NCBI RefSeq assembly: GCF_039908645.1
Contig: NZ_CP150917.1
Span: 184,501 to 248,500 of the forward strand
From: Pseudomonas helvetica
GTDB taxonomy: Bacteria > Pseudomonadota > Gammaproteobacteria > Pseudomonadales > Pseudomonadaceae
Length of the DNA: 64,000 bases
Direction of reading: 5' to 3'
A program made the position numbers and the translations under genes. Shown here in pieces: positions 16,538 to 27,487 of the stretch. The notes beneath the pieces were generated by a model. That model was not told where the DNA came from and ran no database searches. It worked only from the letters and a program-made list of their open reading frames with translations. Position 1 is the stretch's first letter, and every line of letters starts with the position of its first letter.

Positions 16538-17982
16538 AAGCGGCCGCCTGTTTAGCGACGGCCGGTCTCGGCTTGCTGCTGTCGGCCTGTCAGGTGGTGG
16601 GCCCGGATTACCATTTGCCCATCGATGCGGCGGTGCACCGCGAGGACTTTCAGGGCGATCTGACTGCGCACGGAAAAAACGTGGTCTCGGCGCCGGTGCC
16701 GGGCGACTGGTGGCGGCTGTACCAGGACCCGCGTCTGGATGAGCTGGTGCGCCAGGCCATGGCCACCAATACCGATTTGCGAGTGGCAGCAGCCAACCTG
16801 TCGCGCGCTCGTGCCCGGGTCGAACAAGCCGAGTCGGCGGGCGGCTGGAGCGGTGGCGTGAAGGTCGGCGCCCAGCGTTTGCAGGAATCCGGCGAGGCGT
16901 TCTTACTGCCGGAAAAGATCCCGGTGACCAATGTCGGTGATATCGGCATCACCACGTCCTATCAGTTCGATCTGTTTGGCACCTTGCAGCGCGGGATCGA
17001 AGCGGCGAAAGCCAGCGCTGACGCAACGCAAGCTGCAGCCGATACGGCGCGAATTACCTTGGTCGCCGATGTGGTGCGTGCGTATACCCAGGTCTGCGCG
17101 GCCAACGAAGAGCGTGAAATCGCCGAGCACTCACTGGACCTGCAAGGCCAGAGCACCGCGCTGATTCAGCGCCTGCGCGATGCCGGGCGCGGCGACGAAA
17201 CCCAGGTCACCCGTTCGCAAACCCAGTTCAAATCCTTGCGCGCCGATATGCCGCGCTATGAAGCCGCCCGTCAGGCCGGGCTGTTCCGTTTGTCGATGTT
17301 GTTGGCCAAACCGGTGGATCAATTACCCGCCGGGACCAGCAGTTGTCACGAGCTACCAAAGATTGCGCAATTGTTGCCGGTCGGTGACGGCGCCACGCTG
17401 CTTAAACGGCGGCCGGATGTGCGCCAGGCCGAACGTCAGCTGGCGGCCGCGACGGCGGACATCGGGGTTGCTACCGGTGCGCTTTACCCGGACATCAGCA
17501 TTGGGGCGACCGTGGGTACCGTGGGTATTCTCGATCACCTTGGCCAACCGCAAACCAATCGCTGGGGTTTCGGCCCGTTGTTGACCTGGACAGTGCCATC
17601 CAACGGCTCCCGGGCACGGGTGCGTGAGGCTGAGGCGGCGACCCAAGGCGCGCTGGCGCACTTTGACGGGGTGGTGTTGAACGCGATCCGCGAAACCCAG
17701 ACCGGTCTGGCGCAGTATTCCGCGCTGTTGCAGCGCCGCGATGCCCTGGTGGATGCCGAGCAGTCGGCGCAACAGGCGGCGGACCAGACGCACCGCTTCT
17801 TCCAGGCTGGCCGGGCGTCGTTCCTTGCCGATTTGCAGGCGACCCGCACCTACACCGACGTGCGTGCGCAGGTGGCAGCTGCCAATACCCAGGTTGCCAT
17901 GAGCCAGATCGATTTGTTCCTGGCGCTGGGCGGCGGTTGGGAAAGCGGACGAACGCAAGGTTCAGAGCCAACGAAACCCTGA
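16534..17982 (+). CDS. NodT-family outer-membrane efflux lipoprotein
   Basis: 482 residues. Lipoprotein signal with lipobox LLSAC (Cys19) followed by VVGPDYHLP, the signature start of NodT/OprM-type channels. Two repeated OEP halves follow, with SYQFDLFGTLQRGIEAAKAS and LLKRRPDVRQAERQL, both family hallmarks. It completes the MarR-FUSC-DUF1656-HlyD-channel pump and is the last gene of the operon (83 bp gap to the next gene). Confidence 0.9.
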   Translation: MKAAACLATAGLGLLLSACQVVGPDYHLPIDAAVHREDFQGDLTAHGKNVVSAPVPGDWWRLYQDPRLDELVRQAMATNTDLRVAAANLSRARARVEQAESAGGWSGGVKVGAQRLQESGEAFLLPEKIPVTNVGDIGITTSYQFDLFGTLQRGIEAAKASADATQAAADTARITLVADVVRAYTQVCAANEEREIAEHSLDLQGQSTALIQRLRDAGRGDETQVTRSQTQFKSLRADMPRYEAARQAGLFRLSMLLAKPVDQLPAGTSSCHELPKIAQLLPVGDGATLLKRRPDVRQAERQLAAATADIGVATGALYPDISIGATVGTVGILDHLGQPQTNRWGFGPLLTWTVPSNGSRARVREAEAATQGALAHFDGVVLNAIRETQTGLAQYSALLQRRDALVDAEQSAQQAADQTHRFFQAGRASFLADLQATRTYTDVRAQVAAANTQVAMSQIDLFLALGGGWESGRTQGSEPTKP

Positions 17983-18065
17983 GGCCGTTGCTATGCTTTT
18001 AGATGTCGGGTTCGCGCAGGCGGGTCCGGCAGTCAAAGCTCGCATTGGTCATGGGGATTCCAATA

Positions 18066-18701
18066 ATGAAAAACCCTTATGCTCCCGGCTTCTGGTGCGC
18101 AATTGTCGCGCTGGTGCTGCTCTCGGCAACGTATTTTTATGGCGTGATGCTGACGCACCAGATTGATAAGGCTTTGATCTTTCTCGACAGTGCCAGTGCG
18201 TTGATCGGGGTGATGTCGATCGCAGTCGCCGCCTGGGCTTTGCTGCAAACCCGGCGGATCAAGAAAAAACAACTCGAGCAAGGCAAGACCCTGGTGCTGA
18301 TCTGGGACACCAAGGTGGCGTTGCGCCGGGTTGAAACGGTATTCGACCGGTATTTCTGGGGCAGTTACTGGCAACCGGGGCGTACTTTTCAGGAAGTCAT
18401 GGGCGAACTCACCGGCACCCCGCTGGAAAAAAGCCTCGAAGCGCTCAAAACCCAATGCCTGGCCCTCGACAAACAGGTCACCGATGAAGGCTGGCACTGG
18501 CTGAACAATGCCCGCGAACTGTCTGACGTGGCCAACGCCATGGCCCGCGAACGCTATCAACTGGATTTTTGCGACCCGCGCGCGGATTCACCGAATGGCG
18601 CGGTGATCAATCGGGATTTCGAAGTGCTGGTCTATACGTGGACGGCACGGCTGAAAAGCTTTGATCATCAGCTGGATGAGATCGAAGTGCAGTATTCCTG
18701 A
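18066..18701 (+). CDS. Hypothetical membrane protein with two N-terminal TM helices
   Basis: 211 residues from the ATG at 18066 (earlier in-frame starts at 18003 and 18051 add only a basic stretch). Two membrane segments (about 8-29 and 40-61) precede a soluble helical domain with many Trp, Glu and Lys residues. I do not recognise the family. It follows the efflux operon on the same strand but has its own leader, so co-transcription is possible but not shown. Confidence 0.75.
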   Translation: MKNPYAPGFWCAIVALVLLSATYFYGVMLTHQIDKALIFLDSASALIGVMSIAVAAWALLQTRRIKKKQLEQGKTLVLIWDTKVALRRVETVFDRYFWGSYWQPGRTFQEVMGELTGTPLEKSLEALKTQCLALDKQVTDEGWHWLNNARELSDVANAMARERYQLDFCDPRADSPNGAVINRDFEVLVYTWTARLKSFDHQLDEIEVQYS

Positions 18702-18710
18702 TCAGCCACC

Positions 18711-18822
18711 GATCGTTCCCACGCTCTGCGTGGGAATGCCTCTACGGACGCTCCGCGTTCGGCTCTGGATGTGACGCAGAGCGTCACGGGCAGCATTTCC
18801 ACGCAGAGCGTGGGAAAGATCA
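18711..18822. repeat. REP-like palindromes (gttcccacgctctgcgtggga class)
   Basis: Short hairpins gttcccacgc-tct-gcgtgggaa, cggacgctccgcg and gacgcagagcgtc, then ttccacgcagagcgtgggaa, form a compact cluster. This is a different repeat class from the gagggagc REPINs and lies between two same-strand genes. The rest of 18823-18999 holds no gene and probably carries the promoter of the next gene. Confidence 0.75.
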
Positions 18823-18999
18823 ACGCGGACTGTCCACAGGCTGCAACGCTCCATAGACATTCTTTCACCTTTAATCATTGGGCCGCTCCACGGCACAAAT
18901 GCTAATCTCATCGCACTTTTAGCGGAGTCGAGCCGCAACCCGTCGAGGGTTCAGGGAAGACGACCACATTTTCAACAACGGACATTGATCGGGTCATTC

Positions 19000-20511
19000 A
19001 TGAATAAATCAGCAGGCGTGCTTCTGGGAATCGTCGTTGCCATCGGTGCAATCAGCGCCGGCGGCGCCTGGTACACCGGTACGAAACTGGAAGGGGTGCT
19101 GCAAACCTCGATCGCCGATGCCAACAAAGAGCTGCAAACGGCGATGGTCGGCTCCAACGGCACCGCGACCCTGGAACTGGTGTCGCTGGATCGCCAGTTG
19201 TTCAGCAGTACCGCGCACTACCGCCTCAAGGGCCAGGGCGAAATGTTCGGCGAGAACCCTGAAGGCGTAGAGCTGCTGTTCGTTGACCACATCGAACACG
19301 GCCCGCTGCCATTCTCGCGCCTGGTGTCGCTGAAATGGCTGCCGGTCATGGCCACCAGTCACTACTCGCTGGAAAAGACCCCGACCACCGAGAAGTGGTT
19401 CGCCGCCACCAAGGATGCGTCTCCACTCAAGGGTGTGGTCAACATCGGCTATGACCGTGCTACCAGCGGCAACCTTGAACTGCTGCCCGTCGAAACGGCA
19501 CTGGACGACAAGTCCACGTTGAAGTTTTCCGGTCTGAACATCGACGTGTCGGCCAGCGCCCAGGCACAGAAGGTCAAAGCTGACGGTTACATGGACAGCC
19601 TCACGCTGACCAGCGTTGCCGAAGATCAGTCCCCGGTGAAAGTCGAATTGAATGGCCTGACCCTGGCCAGCAACCTCAGCAAAAGCAGCTATGGCTACTA
19701 CCTGGGGGAAAACGTCGTCGAGCTGACCAGCACCAAGACTACCTTTGGCGACAAACAGTCGGTGATGACCTTCAAGAACACTGAAATGAAGAGTTCCACC
19801 ACCGAGTCCGGGACCAACGCAGCCGGTCGTGCCGATTACAAGATTGGCGAAATCGCCCTCAACGACAAGGCCCTCGGCTCGGCGCAAATGGCCTGGAGCA
19901 TGAAAAACCTCGATATTCCGTCGACGCTGTCGCTGGTACAGATCTACCAGAACAAACTGCAGCCGTACGAAGCGGCCGCCGCGGCTGCTGCCGCTGCGGG
20001 TGAACCGGCGCCCGAACTGAAGCTGACCGACGCCGAACAAGCACAGGTCAAGGCGGGTCTGGAGACGTTGCTGGCCGCCCAGCCACAAGTCGCGCTGGAG
20101 AACTTTTCGTTCTCCACCCCGAACGGTGAAAGCCGTGCCAGCCTGGTGATTGACCTGACCAAGCCGACATCGCTGGACCTGCCACCCGACCAGTTGGGCA
20201 AGCAATTGATTGCCCTGCTGGACTTCAATCTGAAGATCTCCAAGCCGATGATCACCGATCTGGTGACAGTGCAGGCGCAGATGGAAGGCCAGACCGACGT
20301 CAAAGCCGTTGCCGATCAAGCCGCTGCGACCAGTGACATGGTCAGCAGCATGGCTGTCGGTACGCAACTGGCGACGCTGGACGGCAACAACATCGTTTCC
20401 AAACTGCACTACGCCAATAATCAGGTGGACTTCAACGGCCAGAAGATGACCGTCGAACAGTTCGTCGGTTTCGTGATGAGCAAGCTCGGTACCACTGGCG
20501 CACCCCAGTAA
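19000..20511 (+). CDS. YdgA family (DUF945) protein
   Basis: 503 residues from ATG 19000 (a TTG at 18985 is rejected). A hydrophobic N-terminus (about 5-24) would anchor or export it. The body alternates beta-rich segments (TATLELVSLDRQLFSSTAHYRL-like) as in DUF945/YdgA proteins of the cell envelope, whose function is poorly defined. An odd run of nine alanines followed by GEPAPE lies around residues 325-343. A good intrinsic terminator follows at 20565. Confidence 0.8.
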   Translation: MNKSAGVLLGIVVAIGAISAGGAWYTGTKLEGVLQTSIADANKELQTAMVGSNGTATLELVSLDRQLFSSTAHYRLKGQGEMFGENPEGVELLFVDHIEHGPLPFSRLVSLKWLPVMATSHYSLEKTPTTEKWFAATKDASPLKGVVNIGYDRATSGNLELLPVETALDDKSTLKFSGLNIDVSASAQAQKVKADGYMDSLTLTSVAEDQSPVKVELNGLTLASNLSKSSYGYYLGENVVELTSTKTTFGDKQSVMTFKNTEMKSSTTESGTNAAGRADYKIGEIALNDKALGSAQMAWSMKNLDIPSTLSLVQIYQNKLQPYEAAAAAAAAAGEPAPELKLTDAEQAQVKAGLETLLAAQPQVALENFSFSTPNGESRASLVIDLTKPTSLDLPPDQLGKQLIALLDFNLKISKPMITDLVTVQAQMEGQTDVKAVADQAAATSDMVSSMAVGTQLATLDGNNIVSKLHYANNQVDFNGQKMTVEQFVGFVMSKLGTTGAPQ

Positions 20512-20564
20512 ACGACCCACCGCTTGACTTAAGCGAACGCTCTAAACCGCAGGTTACAAGCTAG

Positions 20565-20603
20565 CGCCCGGCCCTCCGAATTTGTGGATTGGCTGGGCGT
20601 TTT
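20565..20603 (+). terminator. Intrinsic terminator after the ydgA-like gene
   Basis: Stem cgcccggcc / ggctgggcg (one G-T pair) with a 17-base loop, followed by tttt. It lies 54 bp after the stop codon. Confidence 0.65.
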
Positions 20604-20813
20604 GCTGTCTGGTGCCCGCAAATCAAGGCTGTAGGGCGCACGGGGGTCAAGCCGTTGTATTGAATCTGAACAAATGTTGTGTTCCTGATAGTGGTCTAAC
20701 CTTGCGTGAAATACTGCGTTTGCAAAACCTTGTCGGGTGATTGCCCGACTTCCCGTTTCGAACCAGGCAAGGGGGGTATGAGACTCCGGCTCGCCATGTA
20801 AGGATGCTGACGA
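20604..20813 (+). promoter_or_regulatory. Upstream/leader region of pgaABCD
   Basis: No gene is seen in these 210 bp between the terminator and pgaA. The ribosome-binding site is AAGGA in gtaaggatgctgacgaATG. Several GGA or GGG runs occur (for example caaggggggtatgag). In E. coli the pgaA leader is a CsrA target with GGA motifs, so RsmA control here is plausible but only inferred. Confidence 0.4.
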
Positions 20814-23294
20814 ATGCCACGTATTACTCGTCCTTTTATTGTTCTTGGCTTGCGCCCTCTGATTCGTGTGGCCTTGTGCAGCCAACTGCTTTGGCCGAGT
20901 CTGGCGTTCGCGGATACCGCCTACGACCAAATGATTCGCGATGCGCGTACTGGTAACTACGCACCGGTGTTGACGCTGTTACGCAACGTGCCTGCGAACC
21001 AGGTGACCACCGGCCAGGTCAGCGACCATTTGCAGATCGCCAGTTGGGCCGGTCTCGACGCCGAAGTGGTTCAGGTCTACGAAACCCAGGGGCGCAACCG
21101 GGTGCTGCCGATTCAGGCGCTGACCGCCACCGCTCGTGCCTACCGCAATCTCAAGCGCTGGGACTCTGCCACCGAGCTCTACCGCAAGGCACTGGCGCTC
21201 GAACCTGCGAATGCTGACCTGCAACTCGGCCTGGCCATGACCCAGGCTGATTCTGGAAACCCCGTCGAGGCCGTCAACCGTGCCAAGGCTCTCGTCGCGG
21301 CCAAACCTGACGATCCGGCCCGGCGCCTGGCGCTGGGCTACGCCTTGACCCGTTCCGGTGCGACCTATGACGCGTTGTTCGAATACGACCAGGCGTTCAT
21401 CCGCGCCGGGAGCAAACCTGAAGTCGCCCGCGAATACGTTTTCGCCCTGCAACGCGCACGGCTGCCAGAGCCGGCTTTGCGTCTGGCCCGTCAACGTCCG
21501 GGGTTGATCGATCCGGTGACGCAGCGCCGCCTCGAAGGTGATGTGGCGGCAGAGCGCGTGCGGCTGGCGGAATTTGCCACGCGCAGTGAAAAAGAACGTT
21601 ACGACATCGCCGATCGTGCCTTGAGCGACTACGACCAGTTGCTGGCGACCTGGACCCCGGATGCACAGGCTCACGACGACGTGGTTCGTTGGCGCATCGA
21701 CCGCATGGGCGCACTCAAGGCCCGCGCGCGCACGGCTGAGGTCATCGGCGAATACCAGAAACTGCTCGCTGAAAACGTAAAAATTCCAACCTACGCCATG
21801 CGTTGGGTGGCGGCTTCCTATCTGGATCAACGTCAACCGGACGTCGCGACAGACTTGTATCGCCAAGTGCTGGTCGCACCGGACGCCGACTCGGCTGACC
21901 GGGTAGAAGACACCACGGCGCTGTTCTACGCCTTGATGGAAAGCGACAAACCGCAGGAAGCACGCACCGTCGCCGAAAACCTGGCCAAGACTCAGAGCTC
22001 GCGGGTGGAGCTCAAAGGCTTGCCGATCGGCAATCCCAACGATTCATGGATGGACGCGCAACAACTGGCCGCCCAGGCGGGCATCTATAGCGGTAACTTG
22101 CCCGCTAGCCAGCAAGGCCTGGATGCCTTGGTTGAAAAAGCACCGGGCAACGTCGGTTTGCGTCTGGCGCAGGCGAATGTCTACCTGGCGCGTGCCTGGC
22201 CACGCCGTGCAGAAAATCTGCTCAAGGAAACCGAGAGCATGGCCCCGCGAGATATCGGTCTGGAAGTCGCGCAAGGGCATACCGCGCAGGATTTGCAGGA
22301 GTGGCGCCAGCTCGATGCGTTGACCGATGACGTCGCTGCGCGATTCCCGGACAACCGTGCGGTGCAGCGTTTGGAGCGTCAGCGTGAGGTGCACGATATG
22401 GCCGAACTGCGCGTGTCGACCTATGGCGGCAAGAGTTATGGCGGTGGCAGCAACGGTGCCGGTGCAGTCGCTGGCAGCAAGGACTTTGGCATTGAGACCA
22501 CGCTCTACAGTCCACCGATCAATGAGGACTGGCGTGTGTTTGCAAGTGCCGGTTATGCCACTGGTGACTTCCAGGAAGGCACCGGTCGTGATCGTGTCGA
22601 ACGGCTTGGTGTCGAGCGCCGAACCCGCGATATGACACTGGAAGCGGAAGTCTCCAATCACAACTTCGGCTATGGCAACAAACAGGGCGCGCGCCTGTCG
22701 ATTGCCCGCGACATCAATGATGCCTGGCAGTATGGCGGCAGCCTCGACTACCTCTCGGCCACTACGCCGCTGCGGGCACTGAACAGTAACGTCACCGCCA
22801 ACGGCGGCAGCGGTTTCCTGCGCTGGCGCGCCAACGAAAGCCGCGAGTGGAAACTGGCGGTCAGCCCGTCGCACTTCAGCGATGGCAACAATCGTCTCGA
22901 AGCATTGCTGACCGGACGCGAAGGCGTGTACAGCGCGCCGGGGGTGCAGGTCGACCTCGGTCTGGAGGTCGGCACCAGCCACAACAGCAAGAATGAGGAC
23001 GTCCCCTACTTCAACCCCAAGTCGGACTTCAGCGTCCTGCCGACGGTCAGCGTCAATCACGTGCTCTATCACCGCTACGAAACTTCGTGGAGTCAGCAGT
23101 TCCAGGTCGGTGCCGGTACATACAGCCAGCGTGATTACTCCACTGGCGGTGTAGGCCTGCTCAGCTACGGCCAGCGCTTGAGCTGGAATGATGTGTTCGA
23201 GGTCGGTGCCGCGCTGAGCGCGATCAACCGGCCCTTCGACGGCGATCGAGAAACCGATCTGCGCCTGCTCGTCGACCTTACCTACCGTTTCTAG
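20814..23294 (+). CDS. pgaA: Poly-beta-1,6-N-acetyl-D-glucosamine export porin PgaA
   Basis: 826 residues. Signal peptide (about 1-33, ending LAFA) followed by a TPR-rich periplasmic half (for example LYRKALALEPANADLQLGLA) and a C-terminal beta-barrel ending in Tyr-Arg-Phe, typical of outer-membrane proteins. PgaA exports partially deacetylated PNAG through the outer membrane. First gene of a complete pgaABCD operon. Confidence 0.93.
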   Translation: MPRITRPFIVLGLRPLIRVALCSQLLWPSLAFADTAYDQMIRDARTGNYAPVLTLLRNVPANQVTTGQVSDHLQIASWAGLDAEVVQVYETQGRNRVLPIQALTATARAYRNLKRWDSATELYRKALALEPANADLQLGLAMTQADSGNPVEAVNRAKALVAAKPDDPARRLALGYALTRSGATYDALFEYDQAFIRAGSKPEVAREYVFALQRARLPEPALRLARQRPGLIDPVTQRRLEGDVAAERVRLAEFATRSEKERYDIADRALSDYDQLLATWTPDAQAHDDVVRWRIDRMGALKARARTAEVIGEYQKLLAENVKIPTYAMRWVAASYLDQRQPDVATDLYRQVLVAPDADSADRVEDTTALFYALMESDKPQEARTVAENLAKTQSSRVELKGLPIGNPNDSWMDAQQLAAQAGIYSGNLPASQQGLDALVEKAPGNVGLRLAQANVYLARAWPRRAENLLKETESMAPRDIGLEVAQGHTAQDLQEWRQLDALTDDVAARFPDNRAVQRLERQREVHDMAELRVSTYGGKSYGGGSNGAGAVAGSKDFGIETTLYSPPINEDWRVFASAGYATGDFQEGTGRDRVERLGVERRTRDMTLEAEVSNHNFGYGNKQGARLSIARDINDAWQYGGSLDYLSATTPLRALNSNVTANGGSGFLRWRANESREWKLAVSPSHFSDGNNRLEALLTGREGVYSAPGVQVDLGLEVGTSHNSKNEDVPYFNPKSDFSVLPTVSVNHVLYHRYETSWSQQFQVGAGTYSQRDYSTGGVGLLSYGQRLSWNDVFEVGAALSAINRPFDGDRETDLRLLVDLTYRF

Positions 23295-23306
23295 AAGAGT
23301 TTGAAG

Positions 23307-25304
23307 ATGCCTCTGATGACCCGTTGCATCCTTCTGTTGGGCGTTTTGCTGATCAGCGCCTGCGCCCGGCAAGCCCCGACCTTTGCGCCACCGGCACAGC
23401 GACCGCTGCCGGCCAATGAAGCGCCATGGCCGAAAAACCATGTGTTGGGAATTGCCTATCACGATGTCGAAGACCGCGACCCTGATCAGGCGGTCGTTGC
23501 GGTGCGCACCGAGCGGATGATCGAGCAGCTCGCGTGGCTGCGTGAGAACGGCTACAAACCCGTCACCGTCGATCAGATCATCGCCGCGCGCAAGGGGGGG
23601 ACCGAACTGCCAGCCAAAGCCATTCTGTTGAGTTTTGATGATGGTTATTCGAGCTTCTACACCCGTGTGCTACCGGTGCTGCGGGCCTATAACTGGCATG
23701 CCTTGCTGGCGCCCGTCGGTACCTGGATCGATACACCACCGGATAAGCTCGTGGACTTCGCAGGTGATATGCGACCGCGTTCGGAGTTTTTGACCTGGAC
23801 GCAGATCTCTGAAATTTCCAGGTCCGGGCTGGTGGAAATCGCCGCTCACACCGACGCCAGCCACAAAGGCATCCTGGCCAATCCGCAAGGCAACCTGCAG
23901 CCGGCGGCGGCGACTCGTCGTTATGACGCTGCGACCGGTCGCTATGAGTCGGAAGCGGATTTCCAGGCTCGTCTGCGCAAGGACGTGGTCACCATTACCG
24001 AAAAAATCCGCAAGGCTACCGGTTATAACCCGCGTGTATGGGTCTGGCCGTACGGCACGGCCGATGGCACCACATTGCAGGTGGTCGATTCCCAGGGTTA
24101 CCAGATGGCCCTGACCCTGGATGACGGGCTCGATGCACTCGACAACCTGATGAGCAGTCCGCGTTTCCTGGTGGCCTCGGACCCGGATGGCGAACACTTT
24201 GCCAACAGCATCGTCGCGGTGCAGTCCAGCTCACCGATGCGCGTGGTGCATGTCGACCTGGACAACGTTTATGACCCGGACCCGGCCCAGCAGGAAGTCA
24301 ATCTGGGCAAGCTGATCCAGCGCATGGCCGACATGGGCGCCAACACCGTGTTCCTGCAAGCCTTCGCCGATCCACAGGGCGACGGTCTGGTGCACTCGTT
24401 GTACTTCCCGAACCGCCACCTTCCGGTTCGCGCCGACATCTTCGACCGGGTGGCCTGGCAGTTGCGTACTCGCGCCCACGTCAAGGTTTTTGCCTGGATG
24501 CCGGTGCTCAGCTTTGCCCTCGATCCAAAACTGCCCCGGGTCACCCGTTGGGACCCGGCCACAGGCCAGACCTCGGTTGACCCGGGACAATATCGACGGC
24601 TGTCGCCGTTCGACCCGACCGTGCGGCGCATCATCGGTGAAATCTACGAGGACGTGGCGCGTCTGACCTCGGTCGACGGCATCCTCTACCACGACGATGC
24701 AGTGCTGTCGGACTTCGAGGACGCCAGTCCCGAGGCCTTGCGCACCTATGCGGCCAACGGCTTGCCGGGGTCGATGGCGGCCCTGCGCGACGATCCGGCG
24801 ATGATGCAGCGCTGGACTCGGTTCAAGAGTCGCTACCTGATCGACTTCACCAAAGAGCTCACCGCCAAGGTTCGCGCCATTCGTGGGCCACAGGTGCTGA
24901 CGGCGCGCAACATCTTCGCCGAACCGATGCTCAATCCGCCCAGTGAGGCTTGGTTCGCGCAGAACCTCGACGACTTCCTCGGCACCTATGACTGGACCGC
25001 ACCGATGGCAATGCCGTTGATGGAAGGTAAACCCCTCAAGCAATCGGGTGAATGGCTCGAAGAGTTGGTGGCCACGGTCAAGGTCCGGCCGGGAGCACTG
25101 GAGCGCACGGTGTTCGAATTGCAGGCCCGGGACTGGACGAAGAAAAGCGGCGCCGACATCGATGGCGGGCAACTGACTGACTGGATGGGTCGCCTCAAAC
25201 GCCAGGGAGCGACCAGTTTCGGTTACTACCCGGACAACTTCCTTGAGAACCAGCCGGACCTGAAAACCGTGCGTCCCGCGCTCTCCGACAAGTGGAATCC
25301 ATAA
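23307..25304 (+). CDS. pgaB: Poly-beta-1,6-N-acetyl-D-glucosamine N-deacetylase PgaB
   Basis: 665 residues from ATG 23307 (AGAAGAG seven bases upstream; an in-frame TTG at 23301 is less likely). Lipoprotein lipobox LISAC (Cys19). The N-terminal polysaccharide-deacetylase domain shows SFDDGY (109-114, metal-binding Asp) and HTDASH (181-186, two His). The C-terminal half (about 310-660) is the PgaB glycosidase-like domain that binds and can cleave PNAG. It partially deacetylates the polymer in the periplasm so that it can be exported. Confidence 0.93.
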   Translation: MPLMTRCILLLGVLLISACARQAPTFAPPAQRPLPANEAPWPKNHVLGIAYHDVEDRDPDQAVVAVRTERMIEQLAWLRENGYKPVTVDQIIAARKGGTELPAKAILLSFDDGYSSFYTRVLPVLRAYNWHALLAPVGTWIDTPPDKLVDFAGDMRPRSEFLTWTQISEISRSGLVEIAAHTDASHKGILANPQGNLQPAAATRRYDAATGRYESEADFQARLRKDVVTITEKIRKATGYNPRVWVWPYGTADGTTLQVVDSQGYQMALTLDDGLDALDNLMSSPRFLVASDPDGEHFANSIVAVQSSSPMRVVHVDLDNVYDPDPAQQEVNLGKLIQRMADMGANTVFLQAFADPQGDGLVHSLYFPNRHLPVRADIFDRVAWQLRTRAHVKVFAWMPVLSFALDPKLPRVTRWDPATGQTSVDPGQYRRLSPFDPTVRRIIGEIYEDVARLTSVDGILYHDDAVLSDFEDASPEALRTYAANGLPGSMAALRDDPAMMQRWTRFKSRYLIDFTKELTAKVRAIRGPQVLTARNIFAEPMLNPPSEAWFAQNLDDFLGTYDWTAPMAMPLMEGKPLKQSGEWLEELVATVKVRPGALERTVFELQARDWTKKSGADIDGGQLTDWMGRLKRQGATSFGYYPDNFLENQPDLKTVRPALSDKWNP

Positions 25305-25305
25305 C

Positions 25306-26667
25306 ATGCTGGATAGACTTCTAGCTCTGCTGGTCCTGGCGATCGTCCTGGGGATTCCCCTGGGGCTGATCTTTCTGGTCACCGGGCAATTCTTGATGGA
25401 CTTCGTGTTTTTCTATCCGCTGTTCATGTCCGGACTGTGGATCGCCGGTGGCCTGTATTTCTGGCTGCACTGGGAGCGCCACTGGCCGTGGAAGGATGAC
25501 ACGCTGCCGCCGCCGCTGGCCGGCGAACCGCTGATTTCGATCCTGATCCCTTGCTACAACGAGGGCGATAACGCGGCCGATACGATTCACGCCGCGCTGG
25601 GTCAGCATTACCCGAACATCGAGGTGATCGCGATCAACGACGGCTCCAAGGACAACACCGCCGCTGTCCTCGATACCCTCGCTGCTGAAGACCCGCGCCT
25701 GCGGGTGCTGCACCTGGCGGAAAACCAGGGTAAAGCGGTGGCCTTGCGCATGGGCGCGATTGCCGCGCGCAGTGAGTACCTGGTGTGTATTGACGGCGAT
25801 GCCTTGCTCGCGCCGAACACGGCGGCCTATCTGGTGGCTCCCATGCTGGACAACGCCCGGCTTGGTGCGGTGACCGGCAACCCACGGATTCGAACCCGTT
25901 CAACGCTGGTCGGGCGTGTTCAGGTCGGCGAGTTCTCTTCGATCATCGGTTTGATCAAGCGCACCCAACGGGTCTTCGGGCGGATTTTTACCGTGTCCGG
26001 GGTGATTGTGGCGTTCCGTCGTTCGGCGTTGCATCGGGTCGGCTATTGGAGCCCGGACATGATCACCGAAGACATCGACATCAGTTGGAAGCTGCAACTG
26101 GATCACTGGAGCATCTTCTACGAGCCACGCGCACTGTGCTGGATTCTGATGCCGGAGACCCTGTCCGGGTTGTGGAAGCAGCGTTTGCGCTGGGCCCAGG
26201 GCGGCGCCGAGGTGCTGTTCAAAAACATCCGCGGCATCTGGCAATACCGCCATCGCTACCTCTGGCCGCTGCTGTTCGAGTACTGCCTGTCCACCGGCTG
26301 GGCCTTCACCTTTTTTCTGTCGGTGATTTTCTGGGGCGTGGGCAAGTTCGTCGACGTGCCGGCCGCTATTGCCGTGCACCACTTGCTGCCGCCGGCCTTC
26401 ACCGGGCTGTTGCTGGCGATGGTCTGCTTGCTGCAGTTCGCGGTCAGCATCCTGATCGACCGTCGCTACGAGCGCGGGCTGTGGAAAACCATGTTCTGGG
26501 TGGTCTGGTATCCGTTGGTGTTCTGGTTCATCAGCCTGCTCACCACCCTGGTCAGCTTCCCCAAAGTGCTGTTTGGCCAACATCAGAAGCGTGCGCGCTG
26601 GGTCAGTCCCGACCGTGGCATCAAGCCGCTGAATGACGATGACGATGACGAGGAGTTCAGCAAATGA
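25306..26667 (+). CDS. pgaC: PNAG synthase catalytic subunit PgaC (GT2)
   Basis: 453 residues. N-terminal membrane helices are followed by a family 2 glycosyltransferase domain with IDGDA (162-166, DxD-type), TED (254-256, catalytic base) and QRLRW (292-296, processivity motif), then C-terminal membrane helices. It polymerises UDP-GlcNAc at the inner membrane; with PgaD it is activated by c-di-GMP in E. coli. The tail is strongly acidic ([10 protein letters not shown]). It starts one base after the pgaB stop and overlaps pgaD by ATGA. Confidence 0.94.
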   Translation: MLDRLLALLVLAIVLGIPLGLIFLVTGQFLMDFVFFYPLFMSGLWIAGGLYFWLHWERHWPWKDDTLPPPLAGEPLISILIPCYNEGDNAADTIHAALGQHYPNIEVIAINDGSKDNTAAVLDTLAAEDPRLRVLHLAENQGKAVALRMGAIAARSEYLVCIDGDALLAPNTAAYLVAPMLDNARLGAVTGNPRIRTRSTLVGRVQVGEFSSIIGLIKRTQRVFGRIFTVSGVIVAFRRSALHRVGYWSPDMITEDIDISWKLQLDHWSIFYEPRALCWILMPETLSGLWKQRLRWAQGGAEVLFKNIRGIWQYRHRYLWPLLFEYCLSTGWAFTFFLSVIFWGVGKFVDVPAAIAVHHLLPPAFTGLLLAMVCLLQFAVSILIDRRYERGLWKTMFWVVWYPLVFWFISLLTTLVSFPKVLFGQHQKRARWVSPDRGIKPLNDDDDDEEFSK

Positions 26668-27185
26668 AAATCATCAGAACCCGTCAACGACCATTTCTGG
26701 TCGTCATCGATGCCTTTTTCACGGTATTGGCCTGGTTCGGCTTGCTGTACCTGCTGGTAAGCGGCCTCTGGCCATTGTTTGATACCCACGAAGGGTTGCG
26801 TATCGAATCGACGATGCTCGACGCCCTTGGCACGCTGCAAATCTACTTGTGGGTGGCGCTGTTCAACGCGGTGGTCCTGATCTCCTGGGCGCGTTACCAG
26901 CACCGCAAGAGCAAAAGCTTCGCCCAGCGTCGTCTACCGGCACCGGTGATCGATGACAAAGGCTTGAGCATAAGCTTCAACCTGACCGAAGAGCATCTGG
27001 CTCAACTGCGCGATCTGGGAACCATGGTGATCCACAACAACGAAGACGGCGACGTCAGCCACGTTGTCCCACGCTTCTTGCGCATCGATCCCGAGCTCCA
27101 GAAGCAGTTGCACCCGCCGGCCTCACTGGTGCATCAGAAGGCGTTGGTGTTGGCGGCAAATGACGATCAGATGCCTGTGACGTGA
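26664..27185 (+). CDS. pgaD: PNAG synthesis protein PgaD
   Basis: 173 residues with two membrane helices (about 12-34 and 55-77) and a longer than usual cytoplasmic C-terminus. Position (ATGA overlap with pgaC) and topology identify it; the sequence of this subunit is weakly conserved. PgaD joins PgaC to form the c-di-GMP-responsive synthase. Last gene of the operon. Confidence 0.88.
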   Translation: MKIIRTRQRPFLVVIDAFFTVLAWFGLLYLLVSGLWPLFDTHEGLRIESTMLDALGTLQIYLWVALFNAVVLISWARYQHRKSKSFAQRRLPAPVIDDKGLSISFNLTEEHLAQLRDLGTMVIHNNEDGDVSHVVPRFLRIDPELQKQLHPPASLVHQKALVLAANDDQMPVT

Positions 27186-27307
27186 GCTGCGGTAAGGTTT
27201 GACTGAAAGTTTTACAGGGCTATTGCGGTCTGAGCGTTCAGGGCATTGGCGTCGTTCGTCGAAAGCGAGCACTATCGAGCCAATTACTGGTGCGTTGGAG
27301 GCCAGCT

Positions 27308-27487
27308 GTGACACAACGAATAGACCGCATTGCCCAATTGCTCAACTGCCCGATCAAGGGCGAAGAAATGCGCCGGGCGATCACTGAAGCGCGCAAGGAC
27401 TTTCTGCTCGACGACGATGAAGAGGATGACGACGAGGAGGAGCCTGCCGAGGTGGACGTCGTGGATGAGCTGTCATCCAAGGCATGA
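27308..27487 (+). CDS. Small acidic protein of unknown function
   Basis: 59 residues from GTG 27308, supported by GGAGG seven bases upstream. The first half is basic/amphipathic (MTQRIDRIAQLLNCPIKGEE) and the second half is extremely acidic (LLDDDEEDDDEEEPAEVD). I do not recognise a family. It ends with TGA exactly adjacent to the stop codon of the convergent lipoprotein gene, with no intergenic space. Confidence 0.65.
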   Translation: MTQRIDRIAQLLNCPIKGEEMRRAITEARKDFLLDDDEEDDDEEEPAEVDVVDELSSKA